From JAVBNT01 sp031551355 (GTDB lineage: Bacteria; Vulcanimicrobiota; CADAWZ01), in assembly GCA_031551355.1 (NCBI GenBank), contig JAVBNT010000001.1:124001-188000 (forward strand): a stretch of DNA of 64,000 bases. The letters run 5' to 3'. The number at the start of each line of letters is the position of its first letter. The first letter of the stretch is position 1. Below are positions 8,385 through 17,179 of this stretch, in pieces. Below the pieces are notes generated by a model. The model had not been told where the DNA came from and did no database searches. It was given only the letters and a program-made list of their open reading frames with translations. The translations under genes and the position numbers were made by a program.

Positions 8385-9472
8385 TATACATCTCCATTAT
8401 AAACCGGTTTTTGGGGGCCATATTTTTCCGCAAAAGCAATTGGATCCAAGGCTCTTTCCATACCATCTTCCATGCTTATTATTTTTCGGGAGACAAGAGT
8501 TCCCAAAGATGCGTCCATAAGCTGCATACCCATTCTTTTACCGGTCTGCATAACATTTGTCAGCTGGTATTGTTTGGAATCCCTGATTAGGTTGGCAACG
8601 CTGCCGTTGGCAAATAGAAGCTCATAGGCACAGACCCTGCCGGTTTTGTCTTTGGTCGGTATCAGCTGCTGAGAGATTATAGCCCTTAGGGACTCGGAAA
8701 ACATCACTCTTATCTGCGGCTGCTGATCGGAAGGATATGCGTCAATAATACGGTCTATTGTCTGTATGGCATTGTTGGTATTGAGTGTTCCGAAAAGAAG
8801 ATGCCCTGTCTCCGCGGCCGTTATTCCCATTGATATTGTTTCCAGATCACGCAGCTCACCGATTACGATGACGTCCGGATCTTCTCTGAGAACGGCTTTA
8901 AGAGCTGTTGCAAAAGAATCAACATTTGTTCCGACTTCTCTTTGTATCACCAGCGAATTTTTATTTGAATGTATATATTCTATCGGCTCCTCGACAGTGA
9001 CAATATGAAGTGAGCGCTCTTCATTTATTAAATCTATCAGCGTTGCCATTGTCGTTGTTTTTCCGCATCCGCTGGGCCCGGTCACAAGAACTATTCCCTG
9101 GTGGAACATTGTGATTTTTTTTACTGCGTCTGAGAAACCGAGCTGTTGCAGTGACGGTATCGTTGCAGGAATCCATCTGAACACGAGTGATAAACCATTT
9201 TTTTGGAAAAAAGCGTTTCCTCTGAATCTTTGATTTAATGCCTGAGAATGGTAAATAAAATCAAAGTTGGATTCCGCCAGAAGATTATTGATATCTTTTT
9301 GTGACAGAATCTGCTGTGAGAGTTCTTTTACAGCAGCATCGCCTAAAACAGGGTAAGACGTTTGCTCCAAGCGCCCATGGATGCGGTATATTGGTCTGTT
9401 CCCTGCCGCGACATGCAGATCACTGCCGCCGGCGTCAATCATTAATTTTAAAAGTTGATCTATATTGTTCAC
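8384..9472 (-). CDS. pilT: PilT-family type IV pilus ATPase with altered His box
   Basis: A 362-residue PilT homologue. Walker A is GPSGCGKTTT, Walker B is DPDVIVIGELRD, and the C-terminal motif is VANLIRDSK. The His box reads GTLNTNNA: the first His of the usual GTLHTNSA is Asn, whereas the neighbour at 7044-8384 keeps it. Length and domain order are normal. The pair resembles the PilT/PilU arrangement, in which one motor supports the other. Divergent residues may tune or reduce ATPase activity; this is inference. Confidence 0.93.
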   Translation of the reverse strand: MNNIDQLLKLMIDAGGSDLHVAAGNRPIYRIHGRLEQTSYPVLGDAAVKELSQQILSQKDINNLLAESNFDFIYHSQALNQRFRGNAFFQKNGLSLVFRWIPATIPSLQQLGFSDAVKKITMFHQGIVLVTGPSGCGKTTTMATLIDLINEERSLHIVTVEEPIEYIHSNKNSLVIQREVGTNVDSFATALKAVLREDPDVIVIGELRDLETISMGITAAETGHLLFGTLNTNNAIQTIDRIIDAYPSDQQPQIRVMFSESLRAIISQQLIPTKDKTGRVCAYELLFANGSVANLIRDSKQYQLTNVMQTGKRMGMQLMDASLGTLVSRKIISMEDGMERALDPIAFAEKYGPQKPVYNGDV

Positions 9473-9606
9473 CCGTTTTAAGGCCTTTCATTATCTGTCT
9501 TATATCGTTTTGATTCTGCCGGGGTAGCGTTTTTTCTATTTTTAATTATATAAATAAAAGAAGCTATTCCTGGGCTATTTCTTTATCCTCAAAAATTATC
9601 CTTTGA

Positions 9607-9999
9607 ATGTTTTACAGATTATCGCTTTCAATCACCGAATTTATTGACTTAATATATTTTAAAACCATTAAAAAGGAAGATTCTTTTTTTTGGAGAATCT
9701 TCTTGCTTATTGTATTATGCAACGTTTTTTGTTTATTGTTAATTTTTGAAGCTCTAAGCTTAAAAGAATTATATATAACTATTTTTTGGGAGGTATTGTC
9801 AGTGGGAAACGTTTTGTTGTTTATCATTTTTGGATTAATGTGTCTGGGAATTATTCTTTTCATTATTTTTGCGAAAAATATTCTTGGTGAAGTGGACAGA
9901 CTGGCTCTTTTGCTGACGGTACTCGCCAATAAGCAGGGATGCACTCAGGAAGACATTGACACTGCGCTCGGCAAATCGGCAGCAGCAAAGAAAAAATAG
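9607..9999 (+). CDS. Small two-helix membrane protein, unknown function
   Basis: A 130-residue protein with two predicted membrane helices (about 27-48 and 61-90). A short cytoplasmic tail ends in an Ala/Lys-rich stretch. The tail contains a helical segment, about 94-125. I do not recognise a family. It is divergent from pilT and sits alone. The start lacks a clear ribosome-binding site. Codon use and length support a real gene. Confidence 0.6.
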   Translation: MFYRLSLSITEFIDLIYFKTIKKEDSFFWRIFLLIVLCNVFCLLLIFEALSLKELYITIFWEVLSVGNVLLFIIFGLMCLGIILFIIFAKNILGEVDRLALLLTVLANKQGCTQEDIDTALGKSAAAKKK

Positions 10000-10100
10000 T
10001 AAAATTAATTACTCGAAGAGTGTTTTTTTGACGCTTTAAAATTATATGAGCAAGCGCATCTTATTGGAAAAAGATCCGGACGCTGAATATTTTTTGTATT

Positions 10101-10805
10101 TTGAGTTTGTGGTTTTTGGAATTATATAATGCGCTTGTTTGTAATGTACTTAACTTAATGGTTTCTATAAAAATTTTTTTCACAGATCTATTTATAAAAT
10201 TTACCCGTTATCTGGAATATCTGATATCCGGCCAGAGCGGATATAGTATTACTACTGCTGATGATTTTAGCATCAAAGACGGCGATAATGTGGATGACAA
10301 TGTTATTGCCGTAAAACTTTTAAAAGACATAAAGAAAATCCTTCAGAGAAAATACTCCGTTTATATAAAATCACCGGTCGTTTTGGAAGTTGTCTCAAAT
10401 GTGAGGAACACCCGCGTTCCGTTTGTATGGAAAGAAAACGGCATTGGAAAGTATCACTCCCAAATGATGCTTGATGAAAAATATCATATGATCTATGTTG
10501 TATCAGGTCTTTCCAAATATAAGTTTTGCACCATTATTGCCCATGAACTTATGCATGCGTTTCTTTACGAGCAGGAGCTCTTTACTGAAAACCAGCACTT
10601 CAGGGAAGCAATGGCAAGATGGATTGAATATCATTTTCTTCTGTTATACGGACTGAAGGAGCAGGCACAGAAATTACTGGATATAAAAGAAATGGATCGC
10701 GGCGGGGGACTGGTAAAGCTTCTTGAACTGGAGAAAAAGACCGGGGAAACAGGACTGATTCCATATCTTATCAGAAAAAAAGATTCGCTGCGGCGTGAAG
10801 TTTAG
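10101..10805 (+). CDS. Putative zinc metallopeptidase with HELMH motif (DA1-like fold)
   Basis: A 234-residue protein with an amphipathic N-terminus and a zinc-protease signature HELMHAFL at about 150-157, followed after 18 residues by a Glu-containing helix (HFREAMARWIEYHFL). This arrangement resembles the C-terminal peptidase of plant DA1 proteins and related bacterial proteins. The start shown is a TTG at 10101 without a clear ribosome-binding site; a start at the ATG near 10157 would remove 19 residues. The 3' end converges with the PilB-like gene, leaving only 5 bp. Substrate unknown. Confidence 0.7.
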   Translation: MSLWFLELYNALVCNVLNLMVSIKIFFTDLFIKFTRYLEYLISGQSGYSITTADDFSIKDGDNVDDNVIAVKLLKDIKKILQRKYSVYIKSPVVLEVVSNVRNTRVPFVWKENGIGKYHSQMMLDEKYHMIYVVSGLSKYKFCTIIAHELMHAFLYEQELFTENQHFREAMARWIEYHFLLLYGLKEQAQKLLDIKEMDRGGGLVKLLELEKKTGETGLIPYLIRKKDSLRREV

Positions 10806-10810
10806 CCGTT

Positions 10811-12013
10811 CTACACTTCAAGAGAGATTTTTACGGCTTCATCATAAGTTATCTGCCCGTCAAGAACTTTTTTTACAGCATCGTCCTGTATCGTTTTTAA
10901 GCCTTCTTTTCTGGCTTGCTGGAAAAAAAGACTTTCACCGGCATTTTTATGAATCAGTTCTCTTAATTCCTGGGTTATGACCAGAACTTCATGTATTCCC
11001 ATTCGCCCTTTAATCCCGCTTTGGCCGCACAGACGGCACCCGCGGCCTTTAAAATGAGAATGCCCCTGCAATATGTTTTTTGAAAGCGGAGCTTCCTCTA
11101 CGCACATGGCGCATATTTTTCGGGCCAGCTTCTGAACGACTATTCCATTAAGAGCGGATGCAAGCATAAAAGGCAGTATTCCCATATCAATCAGTCTCGT
11201 CAGTCCGGCAATACTTCCGTTGGCGTGGAAAGTCGATAACAGCAGATGACCGGTCATTGCTGCTTTAGTCGCTGTGGTGGCTGTTTCGGAATCCCTGATT
11301 TCACCCAGTATAATAATATCAGGATCCTGCCTTAGTATGGCTTTTAGTATAATTGGAAAAGAAAAATCAATTTGGTGATTGACCTGGATTTGATTTACAT
11401 CTTCTATAATATATTCAATAGGGTCTTCAATGCTGACAATGTTCACCGTCGGAGATTTCAGCCGGTTCATAGCAGCATATATAGTCGTGGTTTTTCCTGC
11501 ACCTGTCGGTCCGCTTACAAGAACCATGCCTGAAGGGCGGGAAATCATATATTCGAATTTTTTCAGATTTTCGTCCGTAAAACCGAGAGATTCAATGTTC
11601 AGCATATCCTGATTTTTGGAGAAAATCCTCATAACTATTTTCTCGCCGAAAACCTGGGGAATAGAGGCAACGCGGACCTTTAGTGAATTGGAATCGCTGT
11701 CAACTTCGATCCTGCCGTCCTGAGGCAGTCTTTTTTCGGTTATATCCATTCCGCCCATAACTTTTATACAGGAAATAATGGTGGCCTCTTTTTTCTTGTT
11801 TACAGTGAAGGCATCTCTTAATACGCCGTCTATTCTCATTCTCAGCTTGAGGGCGTTTTGCGTTGGTTCGAAATGTATATCGCTTGCTCCCAATATCTCG
11901 GCTTCTTTAATGAGTTCATTCAAAAACTCCTGAGCGGAGCTTTTACCCTCCATATTGGCCATTGTCTGAAGCGCCTTCATGTTTCTGCTGGCAATATTGT
12001 CGCTTTGTGTCAT
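10811..12013 (-). CDS. Short GspE/PilB-type secretion or pilus-assembly ATPase
   Basis: A 400-residue assembly-type ATPase. The N2 domain is present (GASDIHFEP, then LRMRIDGVL), followed by Walker A GPTGAGKTTT, Walker B DPDIIILGEIRD, a His-containing STFHANGS segment, and a C-terminal four-Cys zinc site (CAMC and CRLC). The N-terminal domains that tether PilB or GspE to the inner-membrane platform are missing; typical members have about 550 residues. Start at 12013 has a GAGGA ribosome-binding site. It may work with the small protein encoded 13 bp upstream. Confidence 0.9.
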   Translation of the reverse strand: MTQSDNIASRNMKALQTMANMEGKSSAQEFLNELIKEAEILGASDIHFEPTQNALKLRMRIDGVLRDAFTVNKKKEATIISCIKVMGGMDITEKRLPQDGRIEVDSDSNSLKVRVASIPQVFGEKIVMRIFSKNQDMLNIESLGFTDENLKKFEYMISRPSGMVLVSGPTGAGKTTTIYAAMNRLKSPTVNIVSIEDPIEYIIEDVNQIQVNHQIDFSFPIILKAILRQDPDIIILGEIRDSETATTATKAAMTGHLLLSTFHANGSIAGLTRLIDMGILPFMLASALNGIVVQKLARKICAMCVEEAPLSKNILQGHSHFKGRGCRLCGQSGIKGRMGIHEVLVITQELRELIHKNAGESLFFQQARKEGLKTIQDDAVKKVLDGQITYDEAVKISLEV

Positions 12014-12026
12014 AAGGGCTGTTCCT

Positions 12027-12503
12027 CTATTCGGAGCATTTTATAGCGTCCATTGATATATCCTTAAATATGTTTATCCAGGTGTCTACGGTCGTATCCA
12101 TTTTTTTCTGTATCTGCTCCAGCTCGGCTGACGTTTTGCAATTGCGTATTTGCTGCTGGAATTCACCGATAATGGTACTCAGGCGTATAAATTCTTTTTT
12201 AAGCATTTCGTTTTGTGAAGTATCGACAATCTTTTTTAAAAGTAAAGCCTGTTCTTTGGAAAGGCGATCCATTTTCTCTTTCATCCCGCTTTGCTGGACA
12301 GGATTTTTAATCAGCCCCATGCTCCTGCCGGTACTGTCCATATCATGACTGACCTGAATAAGTTTCTGTAGTGTTTTTTTCAGTTCGGATTTGGATAACG
12401 GCCCTGCGGCATTGGATGTTTCTTTCTTTATGGACGCCCCATGCGGAATATACGGCGTTCCATGCGGTGGATGGTGCTGAAAATATCCGGGATTATTACT
12501 CAT
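12027..12503 (-). CDS. Small helical protein with His/Pro-rich N-terminus, unknown function
   Basis: A 158-residue protein. The first 25 residues are rich in His, Pro and Gly; the rest is heptad-like and likely coiled coil (about 50-150). No family is recognised. A strong GGAGG ribosome-binding site precedes the ATG. It is immediately upstream of the short PilB-like ATPase (13-bp gap), so it could be an adaptor that replaces the missing N-terminal domain of that enzyme; this is speculation from position and size. Confidence 0.7.
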   Translation of the reverse strand: MSNNPGYFQHHPPHGTPYIPHGASIKKETSNAAGPLSKSELKKTLQKLIQVSHDMDSTGRSMGLIKNPVQQSGMKEKMDRLSKEQALLLKKIVDTSQNEMLKKEFIRLSTIIGEFQQQIRNCKTSAELEQIQKKMDTTVDTWINIFKDISMDAIKCSE

Positions 12504-12539
12504 GTGAGAGCCTCCAAAGATGATTGGTCGTTTATTATT

Positions 12540-13718
12540 TTATATTAAACCTAACTCTTTTCCTGTTTCGGCAAATTTGTCTAATGCCATGGACAAATCT
12601 TCCTTCGTATGCGCGGCGGAAATCATAACCCTTATTCTCGCTTTACCCTGAGGAACGGTGGGGAAGCCGATAGACATTGCAAAAATGCCTTTTTCAAAAA
12701 GTTTTCTGGAGAATTCCTGAGCAACCGAAGCTTCTCCCAGCATTACCGGGGTTATCGGTGTTGCCGATATTCCGGTATTAAACCCTAATTTTTTTAATTC
12801 CGTTTTAAAGAAATTGGCGTTATCCCACAGAGTCTTTACCCTGTCTTCAGAGCTGAGAAGAATTTCCACCGCTGCAATAGATGCCCCGACATCTGCCGGA
12901 GTTACTGCGGAAGAAAATAAAAACGGTCTGGCCTTTTGCCTGAGAAAATCTATAACCTTTGCTTTTCCGGAAACAAAGCCGCCCATAATTCCAAATGCTT
13001 TTGACAATGTGCCGATTTCAAAATCTATTTTACCGTGAAGCCCAAAATGATGAGCGATACCTCTGCCGTTGTTCCCGAGCACTCCCTCTCCATGGGCATC
13101 GTCAACCATCACCATTGCGTTGTATTTATCGGCAATATTGCAGATCTCCGGAAGCGGGGCAATATCTCCGTCCATGGAGAAGACTCCGTCGGTTATAATC
13201 AGCTTGTTTTGGGAATTTTCCCCTTCTTTGAGTTTTTCTTCAAGACTGACGGTGTCATTGTGTTTGTATATGTATCTTTTTGCTTTGCTTAGCCTTACAC
13301 CGTCTATGATTGAGGCATGGTTTAGTTCGTCGGTAAAGACCGCGTCATCGGCTGAGGATACTATGGAAGGTATTACCGCCTGATTGGCCACAAAACCTGA
13401 CTGCAGGGAAAGAGTTGCTTCGACCTCCTTGAACTCCGACAGTTTTTTTTCAAGCTCTATATGACAGGAAAGTGTTCCGGCAATACTTCTGACGGCTCCG
13501 GGGCCGGCACCGTATTTGTCCATATATTCTTTTGCTTTGGCAACCAGTTTTTCGTCTGCGGCAAGTCCAAGGTAATTATTGGAGCAAAGGTTAAGAACTT
13601 TTCTGCCTTCTATCGTAATCCACGGTCCCTGAGGACTTTCTATTGTTCTTATGTTGTTGTATAAGCCGTTTTCTTTCAGGCGTTTTATTTCTTCATCAAT
13701 AAAATCAAATTTTCCCAT
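12540..13718 (-). CDS. kbl: 2-amino-3-ketobutyrate coenzyme A ligase (glycine C-acetyltransferase)
   Basis: A PLP-dependent alpha-oxoamine synthase of 392 residues. It cleaves 2-amino-3-ketobutyrate with CoA to glycine and acetyl-CoA, the second step of threonine degradation. The substrate-binding NNYLGL segment, VDDAHGEG (cofactor Asp/His) and the PLP lysine in TLSKAFG are all visible. The close relative BioF shares the fold; the tdh gene 33 bp upstream on the same strand decides for Kbl. Confidence 0.94.
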   Translation of the reverse strand: MGKFDFIDEEIKRLKENGLYNNIRTIESPQGPWITIEGRKVLNLCSNNYLGLAADEKLVAKAKEYMDKYGAGPGAVRSIAGTLSCHIELEKKLSEFKEVEATLSLQSGFVANQAVIPSIVSSADDAVFTDELNHASIIDGVRLSKAKRYIYKHNDTVSLEEKLKEGENSQNKLIITDGVFSMDGDIAPLPEICNIADKYNAMVMVDDAHGEGVLGNNGRGIAHHFGLHGKIDFEIGTLSKAFGIMGGFVSGKAKVIDFLRQKARPFLFSSAVTPADVGASIAAVEILLSSEDRVKTLWDNANFFKTELKKLGFNTGISATPITPVMLGEASVAQEFSRKLFEKGIFAMSIGFPTVPQGKARIRVMISAAHTKEDLSMALDKFAETGKELGLI

Positions 13719-13751
13719 TTTTCCTCCGGATTTTAAAGGCTGTTTTTTTCG

Positions 13752-14804
13752 TTATGGGGTTAATACTATTTTTCCGCAGTTGGATTCTCCTGATGTAAGA
13801 ACTTCGAATCCCTGCTTAAAGCTGTCCATCGGCATTATATGAGTTACAACCGGTGAAATGTCTAGTCTTTTTGATGCCAGAAAATTCCTTACCTGAAACC
13901 ATGTCTCAAACATCTTTCTGCCGTTGATACCGTATATTGTAACCCCTTTAAAAATGATGGCGTCCGCATAGTTCATTTTTACCGGCAAAGAAGGAATGCC
14001 GAATGCACAGTATCGCCCTCCCTTGCGGACTACGTTAAAGCCTGTTTCTATTGCCTGCGGCGCACCTGACATTTCCAGAACAACATCTACTCCGATTCCG
14101 TGAGTTTTTTCAAGTATGTATTCCGCGGCGTCGGTTTCCAGAATATATATTATGTGATCGGCACCCATTTTTTTGGCAATATCCAGTCTGAATTTATTTC
14201 TTCCCACTACAAAAATTTCAGTTGCGCCCGAGACTCTTGCCACTCCTGTGGCAAAAAGGCCGGTCGGGCCTTCACCGAATATGGCGACGCTTCTGCCGTG
14301 GACTCCGCCTCCTTCGAGCGTCGTATATACGGCGTTGCCGAGAGGTTCCTGAACGGTTGCATATTCGAATGGAATTGAGGGATCGTTTTTCCAGCAAACC
14401 ACTTCGGGAATTACGGCGTATTCTGCAAAGCATCCGTTTATGTCGACGCCTAGTATACTGAGATTATTGCATATGTGCATCTGCCCTGTAAGACATTGTA
14501 TACATTCGCCGCATGGAATATGGGTTTCTGCAGATATTGTATCCCCCGGTTTTATGCGTTTTACCTGTGAACCGACTTCAATTACCTCACCTGCAAATTC
14601 ATGTCCCAGTGTCTGAGGAATGTTTTTTATCCTGCTTTGCGCCCAGGGATCCCAGGTGTAAATATGGACATCTGTTCCGCATATTGAAGTTGCCTTTACT
14701 TTTACCAGCACTTCGTTTGCACCTACTTTAGGTATTTCAAGAGTAAGTAACTCTGCTCCGGGAGCGTTTGCTGTTTTGACAACTGCTTTCATAGTGCCGT
14801 TCAT
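13752..14804 (-). CDS. tdh: L-threonine 3-dehydrogenase
   Basis: A zinc-dependent medium-chain dehydrogenase of 350 residues that oxidises threonine to 2-amino-3-ketobutyrate with NAD. Catalytic zinc ligands lie in CGTDVHIY and GHEFAGEV. The structural zinc site starts with CGECIQC. The Rossmann segment IFGEGPTGLFA follows. The substrate of the product, Kbl, is encoded immediately downstream. Together they form a two-gene threonine catabolic unit. Confidence 0.95.
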   Translation of the reverse strand: MNGTMKAVVKTANAPGAELLTLEIPKVGANEVLVKVKATSICGTDVHIYTWDPWAQSRIKNIPQTLGHEFAGEVIEVGSQVKRIKPGDTISAETHIPCGECIQCLTGQMHICNNLSILGVDINGCFAEYAVIPEVVCWKNDPSIPFEYATVQEPLGNAVYTTLEGGGVHGRSVAIFGEGPTGLFATGVARVSGATEIFVVGRNKFRLDIAKKMGADHIIYILETDAAEYILEKTHGIGVDVVLEMSGAPQAIETGFNVVRKGGRYCAFGIPSLPVKMNYADAIIFKGVTIYGINGRKMFETWFQVRNFLASKRLDISPVVTHIMPMDSFKQGFEVLTSGESNCGKIVLTP

Positions 14805-14983
14805 AATTTATCGGTTGTTCCTTTCATATCGGACGGTTTTATCTTTAAAGTATAAAAATAACCGGGAAAAAATAACCGGACCGCGGTTTATTTTTTTATT
14901 TAATTATTTTCTACTTTAAAAACAGGATCCCCTTGTATTTAAAGGTTTTTTTGCGGTGCTTTTTATTTACTGTTATTGTAATT

Positions 14984-15013
14984 TTGAGAAGGTAATGTTA
15001 TGTTACTTATAGA
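14984..15013 (+). promoter_or_regulatory. Candidate sigma-70 promoter for the DUF4870-like gene
   Basis: TTGAGA (14984-14989) and TATAGA (15008-15013) with an 18-bp spacer, 53 bp before the GTG start. Matches are 5/6 and 5/6 to consensus. The rest of the 262-bp gap after tdh is AT-rich, with one weak ACCG/CGGT hairpin near 14875. Confidence 0.4.
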
Positions 15014-15066
15014 ATATTTTTAACTGGTTTTTCCCAAACATTGTATATTCGTTAGGAGATATAATC

Positions 15067-15537
15067 GTGAGTTATGATGATAATGAAAAGTCAGAAAGAA
15101 TAGACGCGGAGCAGTCAGCTAAAACGGAACAGGCAAAATCCGATTTTGATACTGGAATTATATCCGCAGAGCAGAAAAACGAAAGATTTCTTGCCGCTAT
15201 AGGGTGGCTTTTTCCATTTGTTGCGTTGATATTGGTTTTTATAAAAACTACGAAGAGCAAACCTTTTTTATACAATAATAGCCGTCAGGCGGTTGCTTAT
15301 GGTGCGGTATTTCTTGCTTCTTCAATTATCTTGTCTGTTTTGGCAGCCGTTTTGAAACTTATGGTTGGATTTGTTCCTTTTTTCAAAATTATAATCGACG
15401 GTGTGTCCGGCATGTTTTCCTGTATTGTTATTTTGGCAGTGGTCTTGTATTCACTGATAATGGCCATAAGGGCATTTCAGGGAGAAAATGTGCGCTTCCC
15501 TTACTTTGGTGATATTATCGAACAGTATATTAATTAG
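15067..15537 (+). CDS. DUF4870-like small membrane protein
   Basis: A 156-residue protein. A charged, disordered N-terminus of about 40 residues leads to three predicted membrane helices (about 43-60, 75-102 and 112-138). The motif NSRQAVAYG between helices 1 and 2 is typical of DUF4870/Tic20-like proteins. The start is a GTG preceded by TAGGAGA at good spacing. Function in this family is unknown. It is a single-gene transcript. Confidence 0.75.
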   Translation: MSYDDNEKSERIDAEQSAKTEQAKSDFDTGIISAEQKNERFLAAIGWLFPFVALILVFIKTTKSKPFLYNNSRQAVAYGAVFLASSIILSVLAAVLKLMVGFVPFFKIIIDGVSGMFSCIVILAVVLYSLIMAIRAFQGENVRFPYFGDIIEQYIN

Positions 15538-15620
15538 TTTTTTTCTCAATTATCTACTTATATAGCGGGGCTGTCTCGTTAAGAAGAAAACGGGACGCCT
15601 CTTTTTAATTTTCAATAATG

Positions 15621-15708
15621 ATGGAAAGAGCTCTTACAGAGAAGAGGAGATTACAGAACGTTTTTAACTGGTAATTTCCTCCGTGGCCTTGTGAAGACTC
15701 TGCTTAAT
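15621..15708 (-). repeat. Dispersed intergenic repeat, copy 1 (inverted)
   Basis: The reverse strand here aligns with 26684-26770 and 58983-59095. Shared blocks are GGCCACGGAGG, GTTAAAA and TCTCCTCTTCTCTGT followed by AGA. The plus strand just upstream (15567-15600) starts with GGGGCTGTC, as does the region before copy 2. The repeat lies between two convergent genes. Confidence 0.7.
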
Positions 15709-15717
15709 ACATAATTT

Positions 15718-16548
15718 TTAAAGAAGATGCTCTATTATAAGTCCGGTGTTGTTTTTCATGGCTTCTTCGGCAAACACAATTAGATTATTAAGATGCCTTC
15801 TGAATACTTTTGAGGCTTTTTCATGACTGACTATAAGTTCCTGACCTCCGTTGCCGTAACGATCGTTCCAGGAGGGGAAACGCCCCATAACAGGGACAAA
15901 AGTATGCATTTGCCCTGATTCGGAAAGGCCGTATACTCCAAACCCCTCCTTATAAAGTTTTACAAATGGAAACGGAGCGCGGTTGCCGAAGCTGTCCTTT
16001 ACAAGTATCCCATCCTTATTGCGGCCCCAGTAATAAGCCTCTGTTCCCTCCGGATAAGTGTCCTCATCGTACCCTTCCCAGGGATAAAATAACTCCGTAG
16101 GCATTCCGTCCTCATCTTCTATTATTACAGGCTCTCCTTCATTGCATACGAGAGCCGTCGGCCAGTCAACTTCCGCAAGTATTTTTTCCAGCTCAAGGAA
16201 GTCGTTGTAAAGCTGCCTGGTTATATCTATATCAAAAACATCATAGGCCAGATCGTGGTTAAGCAATACTGCCTCCGGCATGTATTTGGCAATGACATTC
16301 AGGAAAATTTGCATGCCCTCAAGATCCGTCTGACATCCTTCAGGAAGCAGTCTTATGTTCAGAGGGCATTGCGAGCATACGGCGGGAAGCGTCTGCTCGT
16401 TTGACAGCAGATAAGCCTGACGGATCATATCCCATTGAAAACGGATTTTTCCGCTTTCATAGAAATCGTCTATTTTTTCCTGATACGGCCTGCAAATTCT
16501 ATAGCTTACCCTGCTTATATCTACTTTCAATCGGTGATATGTTGACAT
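15718..16548 (-). CDS. Conserved-looking protein of unknown function
   Basis: A 276-residue soluble protein with no signal peptide or membrane helix. A CSQCP cysteine pair at about 59-63 and another Cys at about 73 could bind metal. A very acidic central stretch (about 140-165, including YPWEGYDEDTYPEG) and a helical C-terminus follow. I do not recognise a family. It is alone on the minus strand, divergent from the HIT gene. Confidence 0.6.
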   Translation of the reverse strand: MSTYHRLKVDISRVSYRICRPYQEKIDDFYESGKIRFQWDMIRQAYLLSNEQTLPAVCSQCPLNIRLLPEGCQTDLEGMQIFLNVIAKYMPEAVLLNHDLAYDVFDIDITRQLYNDFLELEKILAEVDWPTALVCNEGEPVIIEDEDGMPTELFYPWEGYDEDTYPEGTEAYYWGRNKDGILVKDSFGNRAPFPFVKLYKEGFGVYGLSESGQMHTFVPVMGRFPSWNDRYGNGGQELIVSHEKASKVFRRHLNNLIVFAEEAMKNNTGLIIEHLL

Positions 16549-16696
16549 ATTTAGCCCTCTTCAAGAGTGAATGATGATGATCTTTTCTAATAAATTTTAT
16601 ATTTGTTAAGATCTTCCTTTTTATATATGTCTGCTGAAGGATACATTATTTTGATATTGAAAACTAATTCAGAACTTATAGTAAGGAGATTTTGTA

Positions 16697-17179
16697 ATGA
16701 ACAGAATCTGGGCACCATGGAGATCACATGATTTAATGGAAGCTGGTTATAAAAAATGGGACTGTTTATTTTGCGGGCTGCAAACGTCGGAAGATTACAA
16801 ATCGGATTTGATCATTGATAAATCGGATTTGTGTTTTACGGTGATGAATTTGTATCCTTATAATACAGGACATCTTATGGTAGCCCCGTATAGACATACT
16901 GCACTTTTTGAATCTCTTTCGCCTGAAGAACTGGCCTCAATGAACGCTGCTCTGCAAAAAGCAGTATCAGTATTGAAAGAAATCTACAATCCCGACGGGT
17001 TTAACATTGGCCTTAATCTCGGTAAACCGGCCGGTGCCGGGGTCGCCGATCATTTGCATTATCATATAGTCCCCCGTTGGACCGGCGATTCCAACTTTAT
17101 GACGGCGATAGGCGATACGAGGGTTATTTCCGTTGATGTAGGTTCTGCTTATGACAAAATAAAACAAGCCTACGGTTAA
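16697..17179 (+). CDS. HIT-family nucleotide hydrolase or phosphorylase (Ap4A type)
   Basis: A 160-residue histidine-triad protein. The N-terminus MNRIWAPWRS and CLFC pair are typical of the bacterial Ap4A-phosphorylase-like branch. The triad is HLHYHIVPRW near residues 117-126. Such enzymes cleave dinucleoside polyphosphates or nucleoside phosphoramidates. A TAAGGAG ribosome-binding site precedes the ATG. The TAA stop codon is formed by the first bases of the palindromic element at 17177-17301, but the protein has normal length. Confidence 0.9.
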   Translation: MNRIWAPWRSHDLMEAGYKKWDCLFCGLQTSEDYKSDLIIDKSDLCFTVMNLYPYNTGHLMVAPYRHTALFESLSPEELASMNAALQKAVSVLKEIYNPDGFNIGLNLGKPAGAGVADHLHYHIVPRWTGDSNFMTAIGDTRVISVDVGSAYDKIKQAYG

